Shown here: piece after piece, positions 10,027 through 19,070 of the stretch
Numbering within the stretch: position 1 is the stretch's first letter
Layout: each line of letters begins with the position of its first letter
DNA from: Butyrivibrio sp.
GTDB taxonomy: Bacteria > Bacillota > Clostridia > Lachnospirales > Lachnospiraceae
NCBI GenBank assembly: GCA_024680925.1
Contig: JAILBM010000270.1
Span: forward strand, 1 to 34,741
Length of the DNA: 34,741 nt
Direction of reading: 5' to 3'
Translations under genes and position numbers: made by a program
Notes under the pieces: generated by a model
Database searches by the model: none
What the model saw: the letters and a program-made list of their open reading frames with translations, nothing else
Told to the model about the DNA's origin: nothing

Positions 10027-10246
10027 GGCGGCTTTATGGAGTAATTGCATCCACTCTAAACGATGAAATTCGCTATATGATTCTAAAGTAACTGAATATA
10101 AGCAAAAAAACAAAATCCCAAATGGAGAACTCGCAAAGCTCAGACACATCCATTTGGGATTTATTTGCTTATATTCATTTACCAAGAATCATAAAGCTCA
10201 TTCCAAACTAATTAGAGTGGATGCAAATTATCCATATAAAGCCGCC
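10027..10246. repeat. Long foldback palindrome (MITE-like or structured RNA) between groEL and prsW
   Basis: A 220-nt imperfect palindrome. The outer arms are 10027-10059 (GGCGGCTTTATGGAG start) and 10212-10246 (AAAGCCGCC end), nearly fully complementary over about 33 bp. The middle arms (TATGATTCT and GAATATAAGCAAA with their complements) continue the pairing. An inner perfect 13-bp stem, AAATCCCAAATGG (10113-10125) with CCATTTGGGATTT (10150-10162), closes a 24-nt loop. No protein is supported on either strand. It could be a miniature foldback mobile element, a strong bidirectional termination structure or a structured RNA. The 443-nt gap 10002-10444 holds this, the third arm copy and a weak prsW promoter. 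Confidence 0.85.
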
Positions 10247-10336
10247 ATTCATAGGTTTTGTAAAGCTGTTTGGAGTAATTTATTATTGAGTTTAAATGCT
10301 ACTTTTAAATTATGTGGTATTATCAGAATGTCTTAA

Positions 10337-10376
10337 TGGAGTAATTGCATCCACTCTAAAACGATGAAATTCGCTA
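10337..10376 (+). repeat. Third, direct copy of the foldback arm
   Basis: This 40-nt stretch repeats 10037-10075 in direct orientation with a single inserted A (TGGAGTAATTGCATCC...CGATGAAATTCGCTA), offset by 300 nt. A fragment TGGAGTAATT also occurs at 10271-10280. The inverted arm at 10212-10246 can pair with either direct copy. Confidence 0.9.
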
Positions 10377-10379
10377 AAC

Positions 10380-10408
10380 TTGTATAATTGGCTTTAATAC
10401 AGTAAAAT
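10380..10408 (+). promoter_or_regulatory. Weak candidate promoter for prsW
   Basis: TTGTAT (10380-10385), 17-nt spacer, TAAAAT (10403-10408), giving a start near 10415 and a leader of about 30 nt before the prsW ATG. A perfect TATAAT at 10383-10388 overlaps the -35 but has no good -35 of its own. Assigned from consensus only. Confidence 0.3.
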
Positions 10409-10444
10409 ACAAAAGGGTTAAGTTTTGTCAGAAAGGGGAAATCT

Positions 10445-11146
10445 ATGAATTCAGTAATTTATCTTACAGTTTTACCACCACTTTTTTTACTTGGATATAT
10501 TTATAAAATCGATAAAATTGAGCATGAGCCTGTAAAGCTTATATTAAAACTTTTTGTCTTAGGCGTGCTCAGCTGCTTTCCGGCTGTTGTACTTGAGGAT
10601 CTGGGTGTTTCACTTTTGTATAGCATTTCATCAAATCCTGAGAGCACAGTAACTATTTTCATTGAGAACTTTTTTGTGATAGCTTTGGCAGAAGAGGGAC
10701 TCAAGTTTTTATTTACATATCAGGGAAGCTGGAGACATAAGGAGTTCAACTACAGATTTGATGCCATAGTATATGCTGTGGCTGTATCTATAGGATTTGC
10801 ACTTTTGGAAAACATTCTGTATGTATTTACCGGTGATGGGGACAGTTTTAGCATTGTTGTTCAAAGAGCTCTTACTTCAATACCGCTGCACACCATAACT
10901 GCTATATTTATGGGACATTTTTACGGTGAGGCCAAGCTTGCATATCATAGAGGCAACCTAAGAAAATCTAAGAGGGGGCTGAGGCTTGCGCTGATAGTTC
11001 CTGTTATAATCCATGGCTTTTATGATTTCTGTCTTTCTGTAGAAAGTGATCTGCTTATTTTGATATTCTTTGTTTATATCATTGTTTTAGATATAGTCGC
11101 TTTCATAAAAGTAAGAAAATATGCCAAAGAAGACGTGGCAATTTAA
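10445..11146 (+). CDS. prsW: PrsW-family intramembrane metalloprotease (M82)
   Basis: A 233-residue, very hydrophobic protein with about seven or eight membrane helices. It carries the PrsW signature: E83-E84-x-x-K87 (AEEGLKF), F105-D106-A107, E122-N123 (LLENILY), H149 (PLHT) and H190-x-x-x-D194 (IIHGFYDF). In Bacillus PrsW performs site-1 cleavage of the anti-sigma factor RsiW in response to envelope stress and antimicrobial peptides. No sigma/anti-sigma pair adjoins it here, so its substrate is unknown. The start follows AAAGGGG. It appears to be a single-gene unit; the 231 nt to apt hold no further gene. Confidence 0.85.
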   Translation: MNSVIYLTVLPPLFLLGYIYKIDKIEHEPVKLILKLFVLGVLSCFPAVVLEDLGVSLLYSISSNPESTVTIFIENFFVIALAEEGLKFLFTYQGSWRHKEFNYRFDAIVYAVAVSIGFALLENILYVFTGDGDSFSIVVQRALTSIPLHTITAIFMGHFYGEAKLAYHRGNLRKSKRGLRLALIVPVIIHGFYDFCLSVESDLLILIFFVYIIVLDIVAFIKVRKYAKEDVAI

Positions 11147-11251
11147 GGATTATATTTTCAACTTGCTAAAAAGACTAAGGCTTACCACTAAAAATCCTGT
11201 GATTTTGACAACTGATGCAGTATATAGAATTTTCTTGAAGAATGTTTATGG

Positions 11252-11281
11252 TTGTTTTAATATGGTAAATAGGCTTATAAT
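11252..11281 (+). promoter_or_regulatory. Candidate promoter for apt-rel-MBL operon
   Basis: TTGTTT (11252-11257), 18-nt spacer, TATAAT (11276-11281). Transcription would begin near 11288, leaving about 90 nt of AT-rich leader before apt. A perfect TTGACA at 11205-11210 has no -10 at suitable distance. Confidence 0.4.
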
Positions 11282-11377
11282 GTATTTTAACAATAGAAAA
11301 ATACAATATATAGTTATATATTTAACGTAAACTTGGACTAAAATCCAGGGAATTCAATAATTTCAAGAGGTATTAAG

Positions 11378-11905
11378 ATGAGCGAAGATTTAAAAAAGTA
11401 TGTCACAACTATTCCAGATTTTCCTGAACCCGGAATTATGTTTAGAGATATTACTTCCGTAGTGCAGGATCCGGATGGATTAAGACTTGCAATCGATTCA
11501 ATGCAGGATCTGGTCAAGGATGTTGATTTTGATGTAGTGGTTGGAGCTGAGTCAAGAGGATTTATATTTGGAACTCCGATTGCTTATAATCAGCACAAGG
11601 CATTTGTACTTATCAGAAAGCCGGGTAAGCTTCCACGTGAGACTGAGGCAATGAGTTATGATCTTGAGTATGGCTCAGCTACTCTTGAGATTCATAAGGA
11701 TGCAATTAAGCCCGGTCAGAAAGTTCTTATAGTAGATGATCTTATGGCTACAGGCGGAACAATAGAAGCTATGGTTAAGCTGGTTGAGAAGCTTGGAGGT
11801 AAGGTTGCAGCTGTTCTTGTTCTTATGGAACTTGAAGGCCTTAAGGGTCGTGACAAGCTTCCTGGATACAGAGTAGAGTCAGCCATTAAATACGAAGGTA
11901 AGTAA
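11378..11905 (+). CDS. apt: Adenine phosphoribosyltransferase
   Basis: A 175-residue type I phosphoribosyltransferase of the usual Apt length. It carries the N-terminal PDFPEPGIMFRDIT segment, the VVGAESRGFIFG flexible-loop region and the PRPP-binding motif VLIVDDLMATGGT. It converts adenine and PRPP to AMP, recycling purines. It is directly followed, 43 nt on, by the (p)ppGpp synthetase/hydrolase gene; the apt-rel pairing is common in Firmicutes and links purine salvage with the GTP/(p)ppGpp balance. The ribosome binding site is AAGAGG. Confidence 0.97.
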   Translation: MSEDLKKYVTTIPDFPEPGIMFRDITSVVQDPDGLRLAIDSMQDLVKDVDFDVVVGAESRGFIFGTPIAYNQHKAFVLIRKPGKLPRETEAMSYDLEYGSATLEIHKDAIKPGQKVLIVDDLMATGGTIEAMVKLVEKLGGKVAAVLVLMELEGLKGRDKLPGYRVESAIKYEGK

Positions 11906-11948
11906 TTTTATTTTTTCTAAAAATACAACTAAGGGGTAGTACTAGTTA

Positions 11949-14243
11949 ATGTCTAAAAGCCAAGAGTTTGATGAAGGAAAAATTGAAGCAATAGAAGAGT
12001 TTCAGGCACCTGAAACCTTATACAACGGTCTTATCGACAGAGTGAGAAAATATCATCCGTCAGATGATATATCACTTATCGAGAAGGCTTATCAAACTGC
12101 GGCTGAAGCGCATAAAAATCAGCTCCGTAAATCAGGGGAGCCATATATCATTCATCCCCTTTGCGTTGCAATTATTCTTGCTGATCTAGAGCTTGATAAA
12201 GAGACAATAGCAGCAGGACTTTTACATGATGTTGTTGAGGATACTATCCTTACTAAAGAAGAAATTGATGCAGAGTTTGGGTCAGATGTAGCCCTTCTTG
12301 TAGATGGTGTTACAAAGCTGACCAACCTGCAGCTATCCAGTGATAAAGCAGGCAAGACACCTGATCAGCTTGAGATGCAGGCCAATAACCTTAGGAAAAT
12401 GTTCCTGGCTATGGCCAAGGATATCAGGGTTATTCTTATAAAGCTTGCCGACAGGCTCCATAATATGCGTACTTTGGGCCATATGCCTCCTGAAAAGCAG
12501 ACCAGGATTGCTCAGGAGACACTGGATATATATTCACCAATAGCAGGTCGTCTTGGTATCAGTAAGATCAAGGTTGAACTTGATGACCTTTCTCTTAAAT
12601 ATCTTAAGCCTGATGTATATTATGATCTTGTAGAAAAGGTTGCTCAGCGTAGAAGTGAAAGAGAAAGCTATGTTGAGGATATCTGTGAGAATGTTCGTCA
12701 GCATATTACAGAGGCCGGAATAAATGGCGAAGTAAACGGACGAATAAAGCATTTTTTCAGTATATATAAGAAAATGCGTAATCAGAGTAAGACCATAGAT
12801 CAGATCTATGATCTGTTTGCTGTACGTATTATTGTTTCGAATATAAGAGACTGCTATGCGGCACTGGGTATCATTCACGAGATGTATACTCCTGTTCCCG
12901 GCAGATTTAAAGACTATATAGCAATGCCTAAGCCTAATATGTATCAGTCCCTTCATACCACTCTTATAGGCCCTTCGGGACAACCTTTTGAGATTCAGAT
13001 AAGGACCTTTGATATGCATAAGGCTGCTGAATACGGTATTGCAGCCCATTGGAAGTACAAAGAGGCTTCCGATGGCAAAACACCTGAAGTTGGTGAGGAA
13101 GAAAAGCTTATCTGGCTCCGCCAGATTCTTGAGTGGCAGCAGGAAATGTCAGATAACCAGGAATTTATGAATCTCTTAAAGAGCGATTTAAACCTGTTTT
13201 CCGAAGATGTATACTGCTTTACTCCAAATGGTGAAGTTAAGAACCTTCCTGCAGGCTCTACACCTATTGATTTTGCCTACAGTGTTCATAGTGCCATCGG
13301 CAATAAAATGATTGGCGCCAAGGTAAACGGTAAGCTGGTTCCTATTGATTATAAGATTCAAAACGGAGACAGAATAGAAGTTCTTACAAGCCAGAATTCC
13401 AAGGGACCAAGTCGTGACTGGCTTAACATTGCCAAGAGTACTTCCACCAAAAATAAGATCAATCAGTGGTTCAGACATGAACTTAAAGAAGAAAATATCA
13501 GCCGCGGTAAAGAGCTTATTCTTGATTACTGCAGAGCTAAGGGAATAGATTTTTATGAAATCAACTCTCCTGAATATCAGGATATAGTTACAAGAAAATA
13601 TGGTTTTCACGATTGGGATGCCATTTTGGCTGCTGTAGGTCATGGTGGTCTCAAAGAAGGCCAGATCGTTAATAAGATCATCGAGCTTTATGACAAAGAC
13701 CATAAGAAGAGCATTACAGATGAAGAGGTTCTTGAATCGGTTTCGGAATCTACGGCATCTGCTATGCCAAGACTTATAACCACCGGTAATGCAATTATTG
13801 TTAAGGGTGTGCATGATGTGGCAGTGAGATTTTCCAAATGCTGTAATCCTGTACCGGGAGATGATATAGTAGGATTTGTTACAAGAGGAAGAGGTGTATC
13901 AATCCACAGAAGCGATTGCATTAACGTGCAAGCCATGGCTTTGCAGGATAAGAGCAGACTTATAGAAGCTAAATGGGAAAATGAAAATGCATCAGGCGGT
14001 GACAGATATGTGGCCAATATCAAGATATTTGCCAATAACCGTTCCGGTCTTCTTGTGGATATTTCAAGAGCACTTACAGAGAAAAATATAGATATTATTT
14101 CCATGAATACCCGTACCAGTAAGCAGGGACTTGCTACACTTGAAACTTCATTCCAGGTAGGCAGCAGAGACCAGCTTAGGGAAATTGTGGAAAAAATAAG
14201 AGCTATAGATAGCGTTATCGATATAGAAAGGACTACCGGCTAA
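11949..14243 (+). CDS. relA: Bifunctional (p)ppGpp synthetase/hydrolase (Rel)
   Basis: A 764-residue long RelA/SpoT homologue with all domains. The HD hydrolase has H93-D94 and E97-D98 (LHDVVEDT). The synthetase domain has the substrate-specificity loop RFKD (in PGRFKDYIA), of the basic RxKD class associated with bifunctional Rel, and the conserved YQSLHTT. The TGS domain lies near 400-460, followed by the helical and zinc-finger-like region (KCCNPVPGD) and a C-terminal ACT domain near 690-764. It makes and degrades (p)ppGpp in the stringent response; falling GTP also inactivates CodY, whose gene lies 5 kb downstream. The stop codon overlaps the next ATG (TAATG). Confidence 0.97.
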   Translation: MSKSQEFDEGKIEAIEEFQAPETLYNGLIDRVRKYHPSDDISLIEKAYQTAAEAHKNQLRKSGEPYIIHPLCVAIILADLELDKETIAAGLLHDVVEDTILTKEEIDAEFGSDVALLVDGVTKLTNLQLSSDKAGKTPDQLEMQANNLRKMFLAMAKDIRVILIKLADRLHNMRTLGHMPPEKQTRIAQETLDIYSPIAGRLGISKIKVELDDLSLKYLKPDVYYDLVEKVAQRRSERESYVEDICENVRQHITEAGINGEVNGRIKHFFSIYKKMRNQSKTIDQIYDLFAVRIIVSNIRDCYAALGIIHEMYTPVPGRFKDYIAMPKPNMYQSLHTTLIGPSGQPFEIQIRTFDMHKAAEYGIAAHWKYKEASDGKTPEVGEEEKLIWLRQILEWQQEMSDNQEFMNLLKSDLNLFSEDVYCFTPNGEVKNLPAGSTPIDFAYSVHSAIGNKMIGAKVNGKLVPIDYKIQNGDRIEVLTSQNSKGPSRDWLNIAKSTSTKNKINQWFRHELKEENISRGKELILDYCRAKGIDFYEINSPEYQDIVTRKYGFHDWDAILAAVGHGGLKEGQIVNKIIELYDKDHKKSITDEEVLESVSESTASAMPRLITTGNAIIVKGVHDVAVRFSKCCNPVPGDDIVGFVTRGRGVSIHRSDCINVQAMALQDKSRLIEAKWENENASGGDRYVANIKIFANNRSGLLVDISRALTEKNIDIISMNTRTSKQGLATLETSFQVGSRDQLREIVEKIRAIDSVIDIERTTG

Positions 14244-14917
14244 TGGCAGATACAGGCAATATAAGGGTAGGTTCCATGATCCTTGGTATGATACAGACTA
14301 ATTGTTACTTTCTGTATGTAGAGGATGGAAGGGACCACAGTAAGGGAGTTTTATATGACGATCCTACTCCTGTTATATTTGTAGATCCAGCCGATCGTGG
14401 TGAGTTTATATATGAGGCCCTTTCTACAAGAGGTTTTAAGATAGAAAAGATACTTCTTACCCATGGTCATTTTGATCATATAGGTGGAGCTGACGAATTA
14501 AGAAAGCTTAGCGGTGCAGAGATCATAGCCTATGAAAAAGAGAAGGAAGTATGTGAAAGTAAAGAAAAAAATCTTTCTATTAATTATGGAGAAGGATTTA
14601 CTATAATTCCGGATAAGTATCTTGAGGATCTTTCTGTAATAGAAGCAGCAGGCATGACCTGTCAGCTTATTGCAACTCCCGGTCACACCGTTGGAGGATG
14701 CTGTTATTACTTTGAAAAAGGCAAAATCCTTATGTGTGGCGATACTCTTTTTGAAGAATCTGTAGGAAGAACGGATTTTCCTACAAGTTCTATGGGAAGT
14801 CTTGTGCGAGCCATAAATGAAAGACTTATGGTCCTTCCGGATGAAACGGTTTGCTATCCGGGACATGGAGATCTTACAACTATAGGCCATGAAAGAGAGT
14901 ATAATCCTTTTATCTGA
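14243..14917 (+). CDS. MBL-fold metallohydrolase (glyoxalase II-like)
   Basis: A 224-residue metallo-beta-lactamase-fold protein with the dinuclear metal motif H74-x-H76-x-D78-H79 (THGHFDHIGG), a downstream TPGHTVGG histidine, the bridging aspartate in MCGDTLF and the final histidine in YPGHGD. This is the pattern of small glyoxalase II-like hydrolases; the true substrate is unknown. It overlaps rel by one base and so is translationally coupled to it, an arrangement frequent in Firmicutes whose meaning is unclear. A strong terminator follows. Confidence 0.9.
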   Translation: MADTGNIRVGSMILGMIQTNCYFLYVEDGRDHSKGVLYDDPTPVIFVDPADRGEFIYEALSTRGFKIEKILLTHGHFDHIGGADELRKLSGAEIIAYEKEKEVCESKEKNLSINYGEGFTIIPDKYLEDLSVIEAAGMTCQLIATPGHTVGGCCYYFEKGKILMCGDTLFEESVGRTDFPTSSMGSLVRAINERLMVLPDETVCYPGHGDLTTIGHEREYNPFI

Positions 14918-14974
14918 TAATCTCGAAGCTTATAGGGTTTAAATCCTATATACTGTAATAATAGTTGACTTTTG

Positions 14975-15013
14975 ATGTCATGGCTGTGTACAATAACAGC
15001 CATGACATTTTTT
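14975..15013 (+). terminator. Rho-independent terminator after the MBL gene
   Basis: A perfect 13-bp stem, ATGTCATGGCTGT / ACAGCCATGACAT, with an 8-nt loop, runs into a T-tract. It closes the apt-rel-MBL operon. Confidence 0.93.
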
Positions 15014-15101
15014 AGATTTTTATTTGTAAATTCAGTTTATGCAGATATTTCTTTGCAGTGACAGGAATTTACGATTTGGTTTATTATAAAGAGGTTTTGT
15101 T

Positions 15102-16643
15102 TTGATAGTAGTTAATTTGAATAAAGATAAATATAAATATGACATACATTCTCTGATCAAGGCTTTTTATCCGGAGCAGGATATAAAGATGGTGGTTGAG
15201 GGAGAACCTAAGGACCATTCTGATAAGGGACAAATTGAGATTGATATAATAAATAATGAAGAAAAGGGTCTTCTTAAAATGGTTATTCATCATCCTGAAG
15301 GAGCCGATACCTTTTTGGATATAAACTGTCTTGTGGAAAATTCCAAGGAAGATGAGGAAGAGGGAGATATTGAAGCTGATGTAAACACCAATGGGGTAAG
15401 CGGAAATCTCCAAACTGCCAAGAATGCCATGAAACAGCTTATTTACATTATGCTTAAAAAGGAAACAGGGACAGAACTTCCCTGGGGAACCTTAACAGGT
15501 ATACGACCTACCAAGATAGCCATGAAGATTTTGGAAAACGGTGGTAGTGCAGAGGATATTCGTTCCTATATGAAAAATACCTATTTTACCGGAGAGGAAA
15601 AAATAGATGTATCCATAAAGATAGCTCAAAGAGAAAAGAGCATTCTTGACAGTGTGGATTATAAAAACGGGTACAGTCTTTATATTGGTATTCCTTTTTG
15701 TCCAACAACCTGTATGTATTGCTCATTTACATCGTTTCCCATAGGATTATGGAAGGATAAGGTTGACAGGTATATAGAATGTCTTAAAAAGGAAATAGAC
15801 TATGTTTCGAAGGCTTTTAAGGACCAAAAACTGTGTAGCTTATATATTGGCGGTGGAACACCTACAACCTTGGAACCTGATCAAATGGAAAGGCTTCTTG
15901 GCTATGTTGAGGATAAACTGGATTTAAGCTATATGAAGGAGCTGACTGTTGAATCGGGAAGACCTGATTCCATTACAAGAGATAAGCTTATAGCAATGAA
16001 AAAACATGGGGTCAGCAGAATATCCGTTAATCCTCAGACTATGCGTGATGAAACCTTGAAATTTATAGGAAGAAGGCATACTGTAGCTCAATTTATAGAT
16101 GCATATAAAATGGCAAGGCAGGAGGGATTTGATAATATCAATATGGATATTATTCTTGGACTTCCTAAGGAAGGCCCTGATGATGTAAAGTACACCATGG
16201 AAGAAATAGAAAAGCTTATGCCGGATGATCTTACTGTGCATTCCCTGGCTCTAAAGCGTGGTTCAAGACTGTATGAGCACATGAAACAAAACGGTGTGGT
16301 GGAGACAACCAACACCGATGAAATGATGAAAACCTGCGCCGATGGAGCTGCAAGGATGGGGCTTAGCCCGTATTATTTATACAGGCAAAAAAACATGACC
16401 GGGAATTTTGAAAATACCGGTTATGCCAGAGAGGGTAAGGCAGGCCTTTACAATATGCTTATTATGGAAGATCTTCATTCCATAGTGGCCCTTGGAACAG
16501 GAACCGTAACCAAGAGAATATACAGAGATGAAAATAAAGTCCCTACAGGGCGCATAGAAAGGTGTGACAACGTCAAGGATGTCAAGCTTTACATGGAACA
16601 TATAGATGAAATGATAGAAAGGAAAAAAAGACTCTTCGAGTAA
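15102..16643 (+). CDS. hemZ: Radical SAM coproporphyrinogen III dehydrogenase HemZ
   Basis: A 513-residue HemN-like radical SAM enzyme. The 4Fe-4S motif is C200-x3-C204-x2-C207 (CPTTCMYC), followed by the glycine-rich SAM segment YIGGGTPT. An N-terminal region of about 170 residues without cysteines is typical of the HemZ subgroup. It is predicted to act in oxygen-independent porphyrin synthesis, converting coproporphyrinogen III to protoporphyrinogen IX; HemW-like chaperone activity is an alternative for this superfamily. The start codon is TTG at 15102, chosen because GAGG at 15091-15094 has ideal 7-nt spacing and no ATG is suitably placed. Confidence 0.88.
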   Translation: MIVVNLNKDKYKYDIHSLIKAFYPEQDIKMVVEGEPKDHSDKGQIEIDIINNEEKGLLKMVIHHPEGADTFLDINCLVENSKEDEEEGDIEADVNTNGVSGNLQTAKNAMKQLIYIMLKKETGTELPWGTLTGIRPTKIAMKILENGGSAEDIRSYMKNTYFTGEEKIDVSIKIAQREKSILDSVDYKNGYSLYIGIPFCPTTCMYCSFTSFPIGLWKDKVDRYIECLKKEIDYVSKAFKDQKLCSLYIGGGTPTTLEPDQMERLLGYVEDKLDLSYMKELTVESGRPDSITRDKLIAMKKHGVSRISVNPQTMRDETLKFIGRRHTVAQFIDAYKMARQEGFDNINMDIILGLPKEGPDDVKYTMEEIEKLMPDDLTVHSLALKRGSRLYEHMKQNGVVETTNTDEMMKTCADGAARMGLSPYYLYRQKNMTGNFENTGYAREGKAGLYNMLIMEDLHSIVALGTGTVTKRIYRDENKVPTGRIERCDNVKDVKLYMEHIDEMIERKKRLFE

Positions 16644-16650
16644 AAATAAG

Positions 16651-16679
16651 TTGCAAGAATATTTTTTTTATAGTATATT
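16651..16679 (+). promoter_or_regulatory. Candidate topA promoter
   Basis: TTGCAA (16651-16656), 17-nt spacer, TATATT (16674-16679) in the 108-nt gap before topA, giving a leader of about 65 nt. Confidence 0.4.
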
Positions 16680-16751
16680 TCAAAATTGTCAGACAAAAAT
16701 TTGTAGTTTGATAAATCTTGTAAATTATTTTTACCAAGAGGGGATTACATA

Positions 16752-18866
16752 ATGGCAACAAAAACAAAAACAGCTACAAAAAATAAGAATTTGCTTATAG
16801 TCGAGTCACCAACCAAGGTTAAGGCTATAAAAAAGTTTCTTGGAAATAAATATGAAGTGGCAGCCAGTAACGGCCATGTCAGAGACCTTCCAAGAAGTAC
16901 CATGGGAATTGATATCGAAAATGATTTCGAGCCTAAATATATAACTATAAGGGGAAAAGGTGATCTTCTTGCAGACCTTCGTAAGCTTGTAAAGAAGTCA
17001 GATCACGTGTATCTCGCAACTGACCCGGACCGTGAGGGTGAGGCTATTTCCTGGCATCTTATGACTGCTCTTAAATTACAGGAGAGTGGAGTTAAGGTAT
17101 CAAGAGTAACCTTTAACGAAATCACAGAAGGCGCAGTTAAGGAAGGCATTAAGCATCCAAGAGAAATAGATATGGGTCTTGTGGATGCCCAGCAGGCAAG
17201 ACGAGTTCTTGACAGAATGGTGGGATACAGTATTTCACCTCTATTATGGTCTAAAATCAAAAGAGGCTTAAGTGCCGGCAGAGTTCAGTCTGTAGCGCTT
17301 AGAATTATCTGCGACAGAGAGGATGAGATAAATGCATTTATTCCTCAGGAGTATTGGACGCTGGATGCCCTTTTGAATGTGGAGGGTGAGAAGAAACAGC
17401 TTGAAGCCCATTATTATGGCGATAAGAACGGCAAAAAAGATATTGCTTCAAAGGAAGAGCTGGAAGAAATCGTTAAGTCTCTTAAAGGAGCAAAATACAA
17501 GGTTTCTGAGATTAAAAAGAGTGAGAGAAGTAAAAAAGCACCACTTCCTTTTACAACCTCAACTCTTCAGCAGCAGGCTTCAAAGGCACTGAACTTTTCT
17601 ACTCAGAAGACCATGAGAACTGCTCAGCAGCTTTATGAAGGAATTGACCTGGGTAAAGAAGGTACAGTAGGTCTTATTACCTATCTTCGTACCGATTCAA
17701 CCCGTATTTCGGAAGAGGCTAAGGCAGCAGCTGCAGATTACATTATCAGAAACTTTGGCGAGGATCATCTTGCTGAAAAAAATGTAGCTTCAAAAACCAC
17801 AGCCAAGATTCAGGATGCTCACGAAGCTATCAGACCTTCAAATGTTGAAAATACACCTGTTAAAGTCAAGGAGTACCTTACTCGTGACCAGTTTAGACTT
17901 TACCAGCTTATCTGGAACAGATTTGTAGCAAGCAGAATGTCAGCTGCAAAATATGAAACAACTTCTGTTAAAATTGATGCTGCTGATCAGAGATTTACAG
18001 TATCTGCATCAAGAACCGTATTTGCTGGATTTATGGATGTTTATACAGACGATGACGATAAGATAGAAAAGAATACTCTTATGAAGAGCCTTGATGAAAA
18101 TGCCAGGCTTTCTCTGGATTCACTGGATCCTAAGCAGCATTTCACACAGCCTGCTCCTCATTATACAGAGGCTTCGCTGGTTCATGATCTTGAAGCCCTC
18201 GGTATTGGCAGACCAAGTACTTATGCACCTACAATTACAACAATTCTTGCAAGACGTTATGTAATTAAGGAAAATAAAAATCTATATATAACAGAACTTG
18301 GAGAAGCAGTTAACAACATGATGAAATCAGCTTTTCCTCAGATTGTGGATGTTAACTTTACATCCAACATGGAGACACTTCTTGATGGTGTAGAGGAAGG
18401 CTCTGTTCGTTGGAAGACAATAATCGAAAATTTCTATCCTGACCTTGAAAGTGCTGTAACTCAGGCAGAGAAGGACTTGGAGAAGGTAGAAATTGCAGAT
18501 GAACAAACAGATGAAATCTGTGAAGTTTGTGGACGTAACATGGTAATAAAATATGGTCCTCATGGTAAATTCCTTGCTTGTCCGGGATTTCCTGAATGTA
18601 AAAATACTAAACCATATTTTGAAAAAATTGGTGTCAGCTGTCCTAAATGCGGTAAGGATGTGGTTATCCGCCGTACAAAGAAGGGCAGGATATTCTATGG
18701 CTGTATTGACGGACCTGAATGTGATTTCATGTCCTGGCAGCGACCATCAAATATTAAATGTCCAAAATGTGGAAGCTATACAACTATACGCGGCAATAAA
18801 CTTGTTTGCTCAAATCAGGAAAATTGCGGTCATATATTTGATTTACCTAAGGAAAATAAAGAATAA
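16752..18866 (+). CDS. topA: DNA topoisomerase I
   Basis: A 704-residue type IA topoisomerase. The TOPRIM domain starts at residue 14 with the catalytic E18 (LLIVESPTK) and D91-x-D93-R-E95 (TDPDREGEA). The active-site tyrosine is Y311 in GLITYLRTDST. The C-terminus has three four-cysteine zinc ribbons (CEVCGR..CPGFPEC, CPKCGK..CIDGPEC, CPKCGS..CSNQENC). It relaxes negative supercoils by single-strand passage. topA upstream of codY and flgB matches Bacillus order, but trmFO, xerC and clpQY/hslUV, which separate them there, are absent here. The ribosome binding site is AAGAGGGG. Confidence 0.98.
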   Translation: MATKTKTATKNKNLLIVESPTKVKAIKKFLGNKYEVAASNGHVRDLPRSTMGIDIENDFEPKYITIRGKGDLLADLRKLVKKSDHVYLATDPDREGEAISWHLMTALKLQESGVKVSRVTFNEITEGAVKEGIKHPREIDMGLVDAQQARRVLDRMVGYSISPLLWSKIKRGLSAGRVQSVALRIICDREDEINAFIPQEYWTLDALLNVEGEKKQLEAHYYGDKNGKKDIASKEELEEIVKSLKGAKYKVSEIKKSERSKKAPLPFTTSTLQQQASKALNFSTQKTMRTAQQLYEGIDLGKEGTVGLITYLRTDSTRISEEAKAAAADYIIRNFGEDHLAEKNVASKTTAKIQDAHEAIRPSNVENTPVKVKEYLTRDQFRLYQLIWNRFVASRMSAAKYETTSVKIDAADQRFTVSASRTVFAGFMDVYTDDDDKIEKNTLMKSLDENARLSLDSLDPKQHFTQPAPHYTEASLVHDLEALGIGRPSTYAPTITTILARRYVIKENKNLYITELGEAVNNMMKSAFPQIVDVNFTSNMETLLDGVEEGSVRWKTIIENFYPDLESAVTQAEKDLEKVEIADEQTDEICEVCGRNMVIKYGPHGKFLACPGFPECKNTKPYFEKIGVSCPKCGKDVVIRRTKKGRIFYGCIDGPECDFMSWQRPSNIKCPKCGSYTTIRGNKLVCSNQENCGHIFDLPKENKE

Positions 18867-18873
18867 ATATAAG

Positions 18874-18911
18874 GAAAACTCGAAGGGCTTTGGCTTTTCG
18901 AGTTTTCTTAA
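18874..18911 (+). terminator. Rho-independent terminator after topA
   Basis: An 11-bp stem GAAAACTCGAA (18874-18884) / TTCGAGTTTTC (18897-18907) followed by TTAATTTT. The A-rich 5' arm and T-rich 3' arm form a typical bidirectional-looking terminator just after the topA stop. Confidence 0.8.
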
Positions 18912-18978
18912 TTTTCAAACAATTTAGAAAAATATGCAAAATTTAACTGAATTTTAATAAAATGTGTAGTTAATTTAA

Positions 18979-19007
18979 TTGATGAAGGGGCTGTTTTATG
19001 CTAATAT
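18979..19007 (+). promoter_or_regulatory. Candidate codY promoter
   Basis: TTGATG (18979-18984), 17-nt spacer, TAATAT (19002-19007). The predicted start near 19014 leaves a leader of about 190 nt before codY, filled by three consecutive hairpins. Confidence 0.45.
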
Positions 19008-19040
19008 TACATTAGTTTATGATTTGAATATAAAATTTAT

Positions 19041-19069
19041 GCATTCTTGTCACTTTGTTCCAAGAATGC
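19041..19069 (+). repeat. Hairpin 1 in the codY leader
   Basis: A perfect 9-bp inverted repeat GCATTCTTG / CAAGAATGC with an 11-nt loop. It is the first of three stacked hairpins in the 341-nt gap 18867-19207, which otherwise contains only the topA terminator and the codY promoter. Confidence 0.7.
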
Positions 19070-19070
19070 T

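Noticed and set aside
10154-10336. Short open frame of 60 codons in the groEL-prsW gap
   Set aside because: It runs through the foldback palindrome, has no ribosome binding site and shows no protein-like composition; the inverted repeats explain it.
11205-11210. Perfect TTGACA upstream of apt as -35 box
   Set aside because: No acceptable -10 lies 16-18 nt downstream; the TTGTTT-18-TATAAT pair at 11252-11281 is better.
12534-13814. Long minus-strand open frames opposite rel
   Set aside because: They overlap a fully conserved gene, lack ribosome binding sites and have no recognisable protein features; they are antisense by-products of codon bias.
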